A stretch of DNA of 7,066 nt from Planctomycetaceae bacterium. GTDB lineage: Bacteria; Planctomycetota; Planctomycetia; Pirellulales; Pirellulaceae. The stretch covers positions 1 to 7,066 of the forward strand of contig REEF01000201.1 in NCBI GenBank assembly GCA_007695205.1, written 5' to 3'. A program made the position numbers and the translations under genes. Of the stretch, positions 1 to 5,696 are shown in pieces (position 1 is the stretch's first letter; every line of letters starts with the position of its first letter). Below the pieces are notes generated by a model, which was not told the origin of the DNA, did no database searches, and saw only the letters and a program-made list of their open reading frames with translations.

Positions 1-206
1 GAAGCGTCTCACCCGAAAACGACTCCCGACCCCTTCCGCCCGATTCCACCAAGGAATATATGGCCGGGTGCTTATTGTTTTCCGGTGGTCCGCCATTTCT
101 TTCGCCGCAATCATCGACGGCGACGGGTGACCGATGCGACCGAGAACGATGAAATGTCTCTTGGAGTGTCGGAATAGTTAACTGTCATGCATACGTCGTA
201 GGCCAT
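1..206. other. Left-edge stretch without a supported gene
   Basis: I see no supported gene here. A 30-codon plus-strand reading frame begins with an ATG at 60, with AAGGA four bases upstream, but its translation is low in information and the spacing is too short. Minus-strand frames continue through from the coding remnant at 207-427 and end at a stop near 111, with no recognisable protein character. The stretch may hold the decayed 3' part of that remnant and intergenic DNA. Confidence 0.4.
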
Positions 207-427
207 CCAGGAGAACGTAAGGACTCGATTTGCACGTAGTGGTCGCCGTCCTCCCGGAGAACGCCTTATTCCTGGGCACCGTCGGCGGAGGTTGCGTCGT
301 TGACGAACACGTAGTTGCCCAGCCCAAAGCCGTTGCAGCCGCACCAGGTACCCCGGGTGAGCTGCTCGGCCAGCCACTCAACGCTTTCGGCCGGAACGAT
401 GGACCAGATTCGTTTGCTATGCAACAT
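207..427 (-). pseudogene. Decayed small hypothetical gene (premature TAA plus frameshift)
   Basis: A minus-strand ATG at 425-427 opens a 53-codon frame that ends at TAA (266-268). The translation begins MLHSKRIWSIVPAESVEWL. It has a WCGC motif (residues 28-31), then GNYVFVND (37-44) and DGAQE (49-53), directly before the stop. The balanced composition, with paired Cys, Trp and aromatics, looks like real protein and unlike the Arg/Pro-rich shadow frames around it. Past the stop the same frame still reads sensibly (GVLREDGDHYVQIES). Joining it to LTFSWMAYD in the neighbouring frame needs one extra base near 221-223. The simplest reading is a gene with a Tyr codon turned into TAA and a one-base deletion. 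It lies 64 bases downstream of the Nudix gene on the same strand; GGAG lies only 3 bases before the ATG, and a GTG nine bases upstream could also start it. I do not recognise a named family. It may instead be an intact 53-aa gene. Confidence 0.5.
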
Positions 428-491
428 GGTCTCCACGAACGAACCGTTTCCGGCATCAGCGGCTCGTGAATCGAGATCTTAAGGGACGGGA

Positions 492-932
492 TTAGTCGCT
501 CAGCCGCCGATCGAGTCGTTTGGCGGCCGATTTCAGTAGTTCGAGCAGATGCGTCTGTTTCAGCATGCGCTGGGCTTCTTCCTCGGGTACCCAGCGCCGT
601 TGCCGCAGGTGCTGCTCGCTCCACTGGCGGTCGCATTGAGTCACTTCCATCAACAGCGCTGTCACCTGGAACTTCTTGCCGAACTTGGCCAACTCGTACG
701 AACCCAATGGCTGGCCCACGATATGACCGTGCAAGCCGGCTTCCTCGAAGGCCTCCTTCAGCGCGGCCTGCTCGACGTTTTCACCGGGATCGACGATCCC
801 CTTGGGAAAGATCCAATTCCCGCTTCCGGTCGCGGTGATCAAGCAGAATTCCGGCTGGTCGGGACGCTGCCGGTACGGGATGGCAGCCGCCTGACGGTGC
901 GGGGATTCTTTTGTTTTGGCGTCCTTTGCCAT
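492..932 (-). CDS. Nudix hydrolase, 146 aa
   Basis: A small Nudix-fold pyrophosphohydrolase, a family that cleaves nucleoside diphosphates linked to another group (NDP-X) using divalent metal. The Nudix box is residues 45-67: G45, five residues, E51, seven residues, then K-E-x-x-E-E-x-G-L at 59-67. The metal-binding E60, E63 and E64 are present. The consensus Arg before them is Lys59, a conservative change. The preceding NWIFPKG (39-45) resembles MutT-like and diadenosine/diphosphoinositol polyphosphate hydrolases, so Ap4A, (d)NTP or capped-RNA-like substrates are all possible; the sequence does not decide. The C-terminus is Arg/Lys-rich and helical. The ATG at 930-932 has no good Shine-Dalgarno, and no better in-frame start follows the upstream stop. 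It lies 97 bases after the HIT gene, same direction, and may be transcribed with it. Confidence 0.9.
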   Translation of the reverse strand: MAKDAKTKESPHRQAAAIPYRQRPDQPEFCLITATGSGNWIFPKGIVDPGENVEQAALKEAFEEAGLHGHIVGQPLGSYELAKFGKKFQVTALLMEVTQCDRQWSEQHLRQRRWVPEEEAQRMLKQTHLLELLKSAAKRLDRRLSD

Positions 933-963
933 GTTCGGAGATTCGGTATGCTCGAGCGAATCG

Positions 964-999
964 GATCAGGATCAAGATCGCGCCGGATCAGGCTCGATC
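964..999. repeat. GATC-dense intergenic patch with short direct repeat
   Basis: Five GATC tetramers occur in 36 bases (starting at 964, 970, 976, 986 and 996), and the 9-mer CGGATCAGG occurs twice (962-970 and 984-992). The patch lies between the HIT stop and the Nudix start. No promoter or terminator could be matched to it. It may be chance, since GATC is frequent across this window. Confidence 0.3.
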
Positions 1000-1031
1000 G
1001 ACAACGGTTTGGCAGCGTTTACGCAACGACA

Positions 1032-1376
1032 CTAACCCGGCGGCCACTTCAGCGGTCGGCCGCCCAGCAGATGGAGGTGCAGATGAGGCACCTCCTGACC
1101 GCCGTTGGGTCCGCAATTGATGATGGTACGGTACCCGTCGGCCAAGCCCAACTGGGCGGCCAATTTGGGCACGACCATCATCAGATGGCCGGCCAGCTTG
1201 TGGTCCTCGGGCGTCAGATCGTCCAACGAGGGGATTTCTCTTTTGGGGATCAGCAGCACATGCGTCGGCGCTTGCGGCTTGATGTCGCGAAAGGCCAGGC
1301 AGTGCTCGTCTTCGTACACGATGTCCGCTGGGACTTCCCGATCGATGATCCGTGCAAAAATCGTCTTCTCGCTCAC
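1032..1376 (-). CDS. hinT: HIT family (HinT-type) nucleotide hydrolase, 114 aa
   Basis: A histidine-triad protein of the HINT branch. These are small homodimeric cytoplasmic enzymes that hydrolyse purine nucleoside phosphoramidates and aminoacyl-adenylates. The triad is H98-L-H100-L-H102-L-L; by analogy with HINT1 the middle His100 is the nucleophile. Other HinT marks are the start (TIFARIIDREVPADIVYED, residues 5-23), APTHVLLIPK (36-45), NCGPNGGQEV (87-96) and the tail LLGGRPLKWPPG, which closely follows the HINT1 ending. Length is normal for the family. The start is GTG (1374-1376), supported by AAGGA seven bases upstream; no ATG competes. It follows the S1-type gene by 24 bases on the same strand, so the two very likely share a transcript. 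Confidence 0.94.
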   Translation of the reverse strand: MSEKTIFARIIDREVPADIVYEDEHCLAFRDIKPQAPTHVLLIPKREIPSLDDLTPEDHKLAGHLMMVVPKLAAQLGLADGYRTIINCGPNGGQEVPHLHLHLLGGRPLKWPPG

Positions 1377-1400
1377 TGTCGTTTCCTTTCCGTTAGGGGC

Positions 1401-3071
1401 TCACCAACGCAGGCCGAAGTCCTCACCGCCCGACGCTCGGTCGGTGCCGCCGCGCAGCGGGCCTTGATGTGGTTTGACCGATGGTTCTGGCGGTGGGGAA
1501 TCATCTGCTGCCGGATCGGCCTGTTCATCCGTCACGACTTCTACCAGCGGATGAGCGGCTTTCAGCGACAGCCCGATGCGTTGATTCTCTTCATCGACCG
1601 ACACCACCATCACCTCGACCTCCTCGCCCTCCTTGACCACGTTGCCGACCTGCAGCACCCGATGATGGGCCAGTTCGGAGATATGGATCAAGCCCTCGAT
1701 CCCCGGCGCCAGTTTGACGAAGGCGCCGAATCTGGCGATCCGAGTCACCTGGCCTTTGACAGTGGCATTCAAGGGGAACCGCTGCTCGACATCCGTCCAG
1801 GGATGGGTCAGGAGATCGCGGTAGGACAAGCTGATTTTGCCCGTGTCTCGGTTGACTTTTTCGACCTTCACGCGAACCCGCTGTCCCGCTTCCAAGACCT
1901 CGCTGGGATGGTCGATCCGATCCCAGCTCAATTGGCTGATATGGATCAGGCCATCGATGCCGCCCAGATCCACGAACGCGCCGAAATCGCGGACGCTGCT
2001 GACCACGCCTTCACGCACCTGGCCGCCATCCAGTTCCTCCAACAGCTTCTCCCGCTGTTCCTCACGTTGTCGCTCGAGCAACGCACGTGGGCTCAGCACC
2101 AGGTTGCGTCGCCGTTCATTCGCCTCGGTCACCACGCAGTTTAACTTCTTTTCGTAGTAGTCCGCGTAGTTCTCGACACGGAAGATTTCGATCTGGCTGG
2201 CCGGGATGAATCCTCGAATCCCTCCGACCATGCATTCCAGACCACCTACGTTGGATCCGGTAATCCGCGCCTCGACCACCGCTCCTTCGACCAGATCGGT
2301 CCAGTCATGGACGTCGATCGCTCCGCCGGGCACCGTCAGTTCGTACAGTCCGTCCTCCACCTGAAACCCGCGAATGACCACATCCAGAGTGCTACCCATC
2401 GTCGGCGGTTCCTCAAACTGGCGCAACGATACCACCCCCTGGTTGCGGCCATCGATCGAGCAGAAGACGTTGTCCCCGTGGATCTTGACCACCGTCGCCT
2501 GGTACTTGGCATCCACTTCCAACGCTTCCGCGCTGATCGGTGGCGTTTCCCCGAGTAGTTCGTCCATCGATGCGCCGGCCAAAGCGGATTGGAAAGCGTC
2601 TTCCAGATCAGGCGTCAGCTTATCGCGGCGCGAGGGCGGCGGGACCTTCGGCCGAGCGACCGCAGGCTCGATCCGCGATTCCTCCGCTGCCTGCTCGCCC
2701 TCTTTCTTCCCGCGATTGTCGCGCCGCCGCCGATCTCCAGCGGCACGATTCTCTGGACCACCGGGGCGCGGGGCGTGTTGCGGAGCTTCGTCAGGCGTCC
2801 GAGTGGTCGAGGAACGCGAGCCAACTTGGATCTTCCGTTTTTCGAGCCGACCGCTCAGCGGGCCGGAAGCCTCGGTTCCGCCCGGATCGGCCGCCGTCGA
2901 TTCGCTGTCAGCCGCCGCCTGGCCGGTTTGGCCGTCTTGGCCGTTTTGTTCGCTTTGTTCGGCTGCCGGCGGGGGCGCCGGTGCCGGTGCCGCCGATGTC
3001 GGTGCTGCGGTTTCTTCTTCCACGGACGATTGGTGCGGAACGGTCGACTGCCGAGAGGGATCTATTGTCAT
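1401..3071 (-). CDS. Ribosomal protein S1-type RNA-binding protein, four S1 domains, 556 aa
   Basis: An S1/OB-fold RNA-binding protein of the ribosomal protein S1 (RpsA) type, expected to bind mRNA and help translation initiation. Residues 1 to about 180 are low-complexity: Ala/Pro/Gln-rich first, Arg/Lys-rich around 77-150, probably disordered. Four S1 domains follow at about 187-247 (divergent), 262-328, 350-419 and 436-506. The pair 262-419 carries the S1 signatures GGIRGFIPASQ, a charged linker helix (about 331-347), and GAFVDLGGIDGLIHISQLSW. Domain 4 repeats GAFVKLAPGIEGLIHISEL. The tail (507-556) is acidic and Pro-rich. Classical Gram-negative S1 has six domains; a four-domain form resembles S1 homologues of other phyla. 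Whether this is the only rpsA or a paralogue cannot be told here, so no symbol is given. The ATG at 3069-3071 has AAGGA eight bases upstream. It heads the run with the HIT gene; an extended -10 and paired inverted repeats lie upstream. Confidence 0.92.
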   Translation of the reverse strand: MTIDPSRQSTVPHQSSVEEETAAPTSAAPAPAPPPAAEQSEQNGQDGQTGQAAADSESTAADPGGTEASGPLSGRLEKRKIQVGSRSSTTRTPDEAPQHAPRPGGPENRAAGDRRRRDNRGKKEGEQAAEESRIEPAVARPKVPPPSRRDKLTPDLEDAFQSALAGASMDELLGETPPISAEALEVDAKYQATVVKIHGDNVFCSIDGRNQGVVSLRQFEEPPTMGSTLDVVIRGFQVEDGLYELTVPGGAIDVHDWTDLVEGAVVEARITGSNVGGLECMVGGIRGFIPASQIEIFRVENYADYYEKKLNCVVTEANERRRNLVLSPRALLERQREEQREKLLEELDGGQVREGVVSSVRDFGAFVDLGGIDGLIHISQLSWDRIDHPSEVLEAGQRVRVKVEKVNRDTGKISLSYRDLLTHPWTDVEQRFPLNATVKGQVTRIARFGAFVKLAPGIEGLIHISELAHHRVLQVGNVVKEGEEVEVMVVSVDEENQRIGLSLKAAHPLVEVVTDEQADPAADDSPPPEPSVKPHQGPLRGGTDRASGGEDFGLRW

Positions 3072-3099
3072 GCCCCATTTCCTTGCTCAACATGCGGTA

Positions 3100-3117
3100 T
3101 TCGGGTAATTCGCCGAA
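3100..3117. promoter_or_regulatory. Inverted repeat TTCGG-N8-CCGAA, copy near the S1-gene transcription start
   Basis: An 18-base inverted repeat with 5-bp arms, TTCGG (3100-3104) and CCGAA (3113-3117). Relative to the proposed extended -10 of the leftward S1-type gene (3124-3132) it falls at about +1 to +18. It is similar over 14 of 19 bases to the copy at 3145-3163. It could be an operator, or form a short hairpin in the mRNA leader; I cannot tell which. Confidence 0.4.
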
Positions 3118-3123
3118 GCCGTT

Positions 3124-3132
3124 ATTGTAGCA
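3124..3132 (-). promoter_or_regulatory. Extended -10 promoter for the S1-type gene
   Basis: Read on the minus strand this is TGC-TACAAT, a good extended -10 (TGn plus a hexamer one mismatch from TATAAT). No recognisable -35 lies 16-18 bases upstream, as is common with extended -10 promoters. Transcription would start near 3117, giving a leader of about 46 bases before the ATG at 3071. The inverted repeats 3145-3162 and 3100-3117 flank it. Planctomycete promoters are poorly defined, so this is a pattern match only. Confidence 0.45.
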
Positions 3133-3144
3133 GACGAGCATTTT

Positions 3145-3162
3145 TTCGGGTAGCGTCCCGAA
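3145..3162. promoter_or_regulatory. Inverted repeat TTCGGG-N6-CCCGAA, copy in the -35 region
   Basis: A perfect inverted repeat with 6-bp arms (3145-3150 and 3157-3162) around TAGCGT. It sits where a -35 box of the leftward S1-type gene would be. It shares the TTCGG-N8-CCGAA form with the copy at 3100-3117, 45 bases centre to centre. A run of six T (3141-3146) lies on the wrong side for it to act as a rightward terminator, and on the minus strand it becomes an A-run, so a DNA operator is more plausible than a terminator. Confidence 0.45.
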
Positions 3163-3181
3163 GGTGGGAATCAAAGATCCC

Positions 3182-3210
3182 TTGGACAGAAAGGCCGCTT
3201 GGCCTAAATT
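3182..3210 (+). promoter_or_regulatory. Sigma70-like promoter for the 193-aa gene
   Basis: TTGGAC (3182-3187), a 17-base spacer, then TAAATT (3205-3210): four of six matches to each hexamer at ideal spacing. Transcription would start near 3217, about 58 bases before the ATG at 3275. It is the best-formed -35/-10 pair I see in this divergent intergenic region. Confidence 0.45.
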
Positions 3211-3262
3211 GGTCCATACTTTAGGGCTGAAAACCCAGGGCCATCTGGAATTAACGTTTATC

Positions 3263-3267
3263 GAGGT
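3263..3267 (+). promoter_or_regulatory. Ribosome binding site that decides the 3275 start
   Basis: GAGGT (3263-3267) lies seven bases before the ATG at 3275. The reading frame is open back to 3164, but the upstream ATG there has no supporting site and would lie before the proposed promoter. Confidence 0.6.
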
Positions 3268-3274
3268 CTTCAAT

Positions 3275-3856
3275 ATGGCTGTTTATCGACCTTTTGATCC
3301 GTCGGCTTATCCCCCGCCAGTGAAGCGGTTGTTGAGCGGCGACCGCTTGTGTGAGTTGGGGCCGGGAACCCCTCACCAGGAAGTGCGCGGCGAACTACAA
3401 GCACTAAGCATGGAAGCGATGTTTTCAGGCCAATCGATTGCCGATCGAAATGCGGCCGCGGCCTGCTTGTCGGGACTGTGGCTGCTGCACGACTTTTTGG
3501 ACGAATCGCATACGATCAGCCAATCGATCGCCACGCCCACCGGAAGTTATTGGCATGGGATCATGCACCGACGCGAACCGGACTATTCGAATGCCAAGTA
3601 CTGGTTTCGGCGGGTGGGTGAGCACCCGGTGTTCGATGCATTGGGCCGCGTGGCGGCCGATTTGACCGGCCCCAATGCGACCAGCGAAGCGGCTCGATCG
3701 CTGCAACTGGGCACCGATTGGGATCCATTTGCGTTCGTGGATCTTTGTCAGTCGGTCGGAGCTGGGCGCTTGGAACTCGATCAGATATGCCGCGAGATCG
3801 CTCGAGCGGAATGGGAGTTTTTGTTTGATTTCAGTTACCGCCGGGCCCTTGGTTGA
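3275..3856 (+). CDS. Conserved-looking hypothetical protein, 193 aa
   Basis: I do not recognise a named family. The protein is soluble, with no signal peptide or membrane segment, and mostly helical in character. A dense central block, residues 67-117, is rich in residues that are usually kept for function: GLWLLHDFLDESHTIS (67-82) and SYWHGIMHRREPDYSNAKYW (91-110), with His72, Asp73, Asp76, Glu77, His79, His94, His98, Glu101 and Asp103. That His/Asp/Glu pattern could bind a metal or make an active site, but this is inference. I have the impression of similar proteins in planctomycetes and acidobacteria and cannot verify it. The ATG at 3275 is chosen over the longer frame because GAGGT stands seven bases before it and a promoter lies at 3182-3210. 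The next gene starts 50 bases after its stop on the same strand, probably one transcript. Confidence 0.82.
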   Translation: MAVYRPFDPSAYPPPVKRLLSGDRLCELGPGTPHQEVRGELQALSMEAMFSGQSIADRNAAAACLSGLWLLHDFLDESHTISQSIATPTGSYWHGIMHRREPDYSNAKYWFRRVGEHPVFDALGRVAADLTGPNATSEAARSLQLGTDWDPFAFVDLCQSVGAGRLELDQICREIARAEWEFLFDFSYRRALG

Positions 3857-3893
3857 ACGTCGGTGGGGTTTTGGTCGCATTGTGGAATCGGTC

Positions 3894-3899
3894 GGGGAG
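3894..3899 (+). promoter_or_regulatory. Ribosome binding site that decides the 3907 start
   Basis: GGGGAG (3894-3899) lies seven bases before the ATG at 3907. It favours that start over an upstream TTG at 3853 in the same frame, which overlaps the stop of the previous gene and would add 18 residues of no recognisable character before the zinc ribbon. Confidence 0.6.
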
Positions 3900-3906
3900 T
3901 AATGTC

Positions 3907-4623
3907 ATGTTTCAGTTTCAATGTCCCCAGTGCTCGAACATCCTGCAAGCCGATCCGGCTCAAGCCGGGCAAACCAGCCAATGTCCGATCTGTCGGATGC
4001 CTTTCATCATACCGGCCCCCGTGACGCCCGTCGCGCCGGCGCCCGCCCCGCTGGGCAATCGGTTACCGGCTCAACACGGACCTGCGACACCTGCCCCCCG
4101 TCCACCGACGTCGTGGCCGCCGGCTTCGAATCCGACTTGGCCTACGGGCGGGTCGGCCAGCCGACCGGTCGCGGGTCCCGAGCCGAAACCAGGCAGACAA
4201 GCGGGGGGCACGCCCAGCGCGCCGATGACCGGTCCGACTGCCAATCATTCAGGCCCTCAATTCCCGCCAGTCGTCCAAACGTCCCGATCATCCGCACCCC
4301 GGTCCTCGGGTACGCCGATGGCTCGGCGCCGTTCTGCCGTCGAGTTGAAGGAGCCTGAGGTCCTGCATATCCCGTGTCCGCAGTGCAAGCAGGAATTGGA
4401 GACGCCAATCGAGATGCTGGATCAGGAGGTCCTTTGTCCCTACTGCAAGGCTCAGTTCCAGCTTCGACGCACCGACAGCATCGAATACAAACGCCGTCGC
4501 CAACAGGAGAGGGAGATTCGCGAGCGCAAGGCGGGCCGAGAATGGCTGAACTATGCCATCATCGCGGTGGTGCTGGTGTTGGTGTTCTTGCTGTTTTTGA
4601 TCTTCTCCAGCGGCGGTGGTTGA
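3907..4623 (+). CDS. Tail-anchored protein with two zinc ribbons, 238 aa
   Basis: Domains in order: a zinc ribbon at the extreme N-terminus (C6-x2-C9, then C26-x2-C29); a long Pro/Ala/Ser/Thr-rich linker (about 36-140), probably disordered; a second zinc ribbon (C157-x2-C160, then C177-x2-C180); a strongly basic and charged helix (about 187-212, with KRRRQQEREIRERK); and one hydrophobic segment (about 214-233) ending in SSGGG. The two ribbons match each other in layout (CPxC, a 16-residue gap, CPxC). There is no N-terminal signal, so the ribbons should be cytoplasmic with the C-terminus anchored in the membrane. Function is unknown; such ribbons can bind nucleic acid or protein. Proteins of this layout, with MJ0042-like ribbons, are frequent in planctomycetes (from general knowledge, not checked). 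It follows the 193-aa gene by 50 bases and converges with the gene at 4670. Confidence 0.85.
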   Translation: MFQFQCPQCSNILQADPAQAGQTSQCPICRMPFIIPAPVTPVAPAPAPLGNRLPAQHGPATPAPRPPTSWPPASNPTWPTGGSASRPVAGPEPKPGRQAGGTPSAPMTGPTANHSGPQFPPVVQTSRSSAPRSSGTPMARRRSAVELKEPEVLHIPCPQCKQELETPIEMLDQEVLCPYCKAQFQLRRTDSIEYKRRRQQEREIRERKAGREWLNYAIIAVVLVLVFLLFLIFSSGGG

Positions 4624-4625
4624 CC

Positions 4626-4668
4626 CGTCCAGAACCATCGTGATCAACCAGAAACGCTTGGCTGGACG
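4626..4668. terminator. Possible weak hairpin between convergent genes
   Basis: CGTCCAG (4626-4632) and CTGGACG (4662-4668) are perfect 7-bp inverted arms with a 29-base loop. They fill the 46-base gap between the convergent stops at 4623 and 4670. There is no T-run on either side, so it is at best a weak bidirectional terminator, and chance is possible. Confidence 0.25.
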
Positions 4669-4669
4669 C

Positions 4670-5506
4670 CTACTCAATGGGCTTCGATTGGCCGGCGTAG
4701 AATTGGGTGATGTCCAAACCTTCGCGAGCCTCCTGTTCCAATATTTTGATGCGCACCTCCAGACGTTCCATGCGCCGCAACAATTGGGGGATGATCTCCC
4801 GGGTTTCGTCGATTCGTTTCAATCGAGGCGCCATCGGGTATCCCAGATGACGCTGCAACGCAGCGAACAGATACATCGGATCTTTATCGCGGTTGGCCCA
4901 AGCGATCTTGCCCTCTTTGTCGCCGAACAGCACCGGTGCTTCGGGCTCGGGGGCGGGCATTCCAGGCCGGGCCTTGCGGCGGAGGTATTCCCTGCTGCGC
5001 ACGAAGATCATGTCTGCCAAGTCAATGATCCCGACCTGGCGACGCACCGTATAGATCCACTGCCGCCAATCATCGTTGTACATCGGGTCGCGGGCCATCG
5101 CATCCAACCCTCGATCGTACCGCATACGATTGCGAGCCAACGTTTCGAACTGATACAAAAAAAGACCCTCAGGCGAGGGGGTTTCGGACAAGTATTTTGC
5201 CTGGTGATGAAGGATGTCGATGGCGACCCGCGTGTCGAACCGGCCTCGGTCTTCCTCCGCCGCTTCGATCACGTACGCTTGATACGGGGTGAAGTAATGC
5301 GCCAGTTTTTTCATGGCAACCGACATGGCTCCGCTGTGTCGGAGTTCGGTCAGCAGGTAGTCGATGGCCATGGGCAGCTTGGTGGTTGCCAAAATTTCGT
5401 GCCGCAACTGGCCCATCAGTTCCTGTAGCGGGAAATTTTCCGGAAGACGTTCGCCCACCATCCGAAAAAAATAGGCTTGTTCGACATATTCTTCTCGTTC
5501 CAGCAT
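4670..5506 (-). CDS. Hypothetical helical protein with C-terminal coiled coil, 278 aa
   Basis: I do not recognise a named family. The protein is soluble, charged and almost entirely helical in character, with no signal peptide or membrane segment. Residues 1-85 carry LEREEYVEQAYFFR and HYFTPYQAYVIEAAEED; 88-180 continue with FDTRVAIDILHHQAKYL, DDWRQWIYTVRRQVGI and a basic stretch VRSREYLRRKAR. A Pro-rich hinge (181-191) follows, then VLFGDKEGKIAWANRDKDPM (192-211), and last a heptad-like helix (about 228-262) suited to a coiled coil. The density of aromatic and paired charged residues suggests a conserved protein, perhaps planctomycete-specific, but this needs a search. The ATG at 5504-5506 has AAGG ten bases upstream, a slightly long spacing that contains the palindrome GCACGTGC (5510-5517). 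It is divergent from ribBA, separated by the hairpin element at 5571-5677. Confidence 0.82.
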   Translation of the reverse strand: MLEREEYVEQAYFFRMVGERLPENFPLQELMGQLRHEILATTKLPMAIDYLLTELRHSGAMSVAMKKLAHYFTPYQAYVIEAAEEDRGRFDTRVAIDILHHQAKYLSETPSPEGLFLYQFETLARNRMRYDRGLDAMARDPMYNDDWRQWIYTVRRQVGIIDLADMIFVRSREYLRRKARPGMPAPEPEAPVLFGDKEGKIAWANRDKDPMYLFAALQRHLGYPMAPRLKRIDETREIIPQLLRRMERLEVRIKILEQEAREGLDITQFYAGQSKPIE

Positions 5507-5570
5507 TTAGCACGTGCCTTTCCCACCAAGTGGGTAGTTCTGGCAAAAGAAACGATCGGGCCAACTCGTC

Positions 5571-5677
5571 CTAAGCTCTGTCAGCAAAGGGGGCTGGCCC
5601 TTTGGAGTGGCACGCGGAAGGGTCCAAAAATACGGTGTGCCCGGAGAGGGTCAGCCCCCTTTTCTGACAGAGCCTAG
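5571..5677. repeat. 107-bp imperfect hairpin element with 33-bp terminal inverted repeats
   Basis: Left arm 5571-5603 and right arm 5645-5677 are inverted copies matching at 29 of 33 positions. Both arms begin CTA and share CTCTGTCAG and AAAGGGGGCTG. The 41-base centre continues weakly paired near the arms (GGCAC on one side against a similar run on the other). There is no room for a gene. It looks like a miniature inverted-repeat or REP-like palindromic element rather than a terminator, because it lies between divergent genes. No flanking target duplication is evident. Whether it is multicopy in the genome cannot be seen here. Confidence 0.75.
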
Positions 5678-5696
5678 CGTCACGCCACGATTGCCA

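Noticed and set aside
60..152. Plus-strand 30-codon frame with ATG at 60
   Set aside because: AAGGA is only four bases from the ATG, the peptide is of low information, and it lies opposite the tail of the decayed minus-strand gene.
178..636. 152-codon minus-strand frame across the Nudix 3' end
   Set aside because: Ser/Thr/Pro/Arg-rich shadow translation; it overlaps the Nudix gene, and the better protein character at 266-427 is in another frame.
549..2144. 531-codon open frame on the plus strand
   Set aside because: It lies antisense to the Nudix, HIT and S1 genes, all of which have clear family motifs. Its translation (His/Gln/Asp/Arg-rich, no motif) is what GC-rich codon bias on the other strand produces.
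3141..3163. Hairpin plus T-run as an intrinsic terminator
   Set aside because: The six T precede the hairpin on the plus strand, and the minus strand has A after it, so neither direction gives hairpin followed by U-run. The region is between divergent genes.
2374..3224. Several overlapping plus-strand frames of 196-244 codons
   Set aside because: They mirror the low-complexity N-terminus of the S1-type gene and give Arg/Ser/Pro-rich translations without motifs.
2908..3273. 121-codon minus-strand frame over the S1-gene leader
   Set aside because: It overlaps the S1-type start in another frame, crosses the promoter region, and ends in Arg/Pro-rich shadow sequence.
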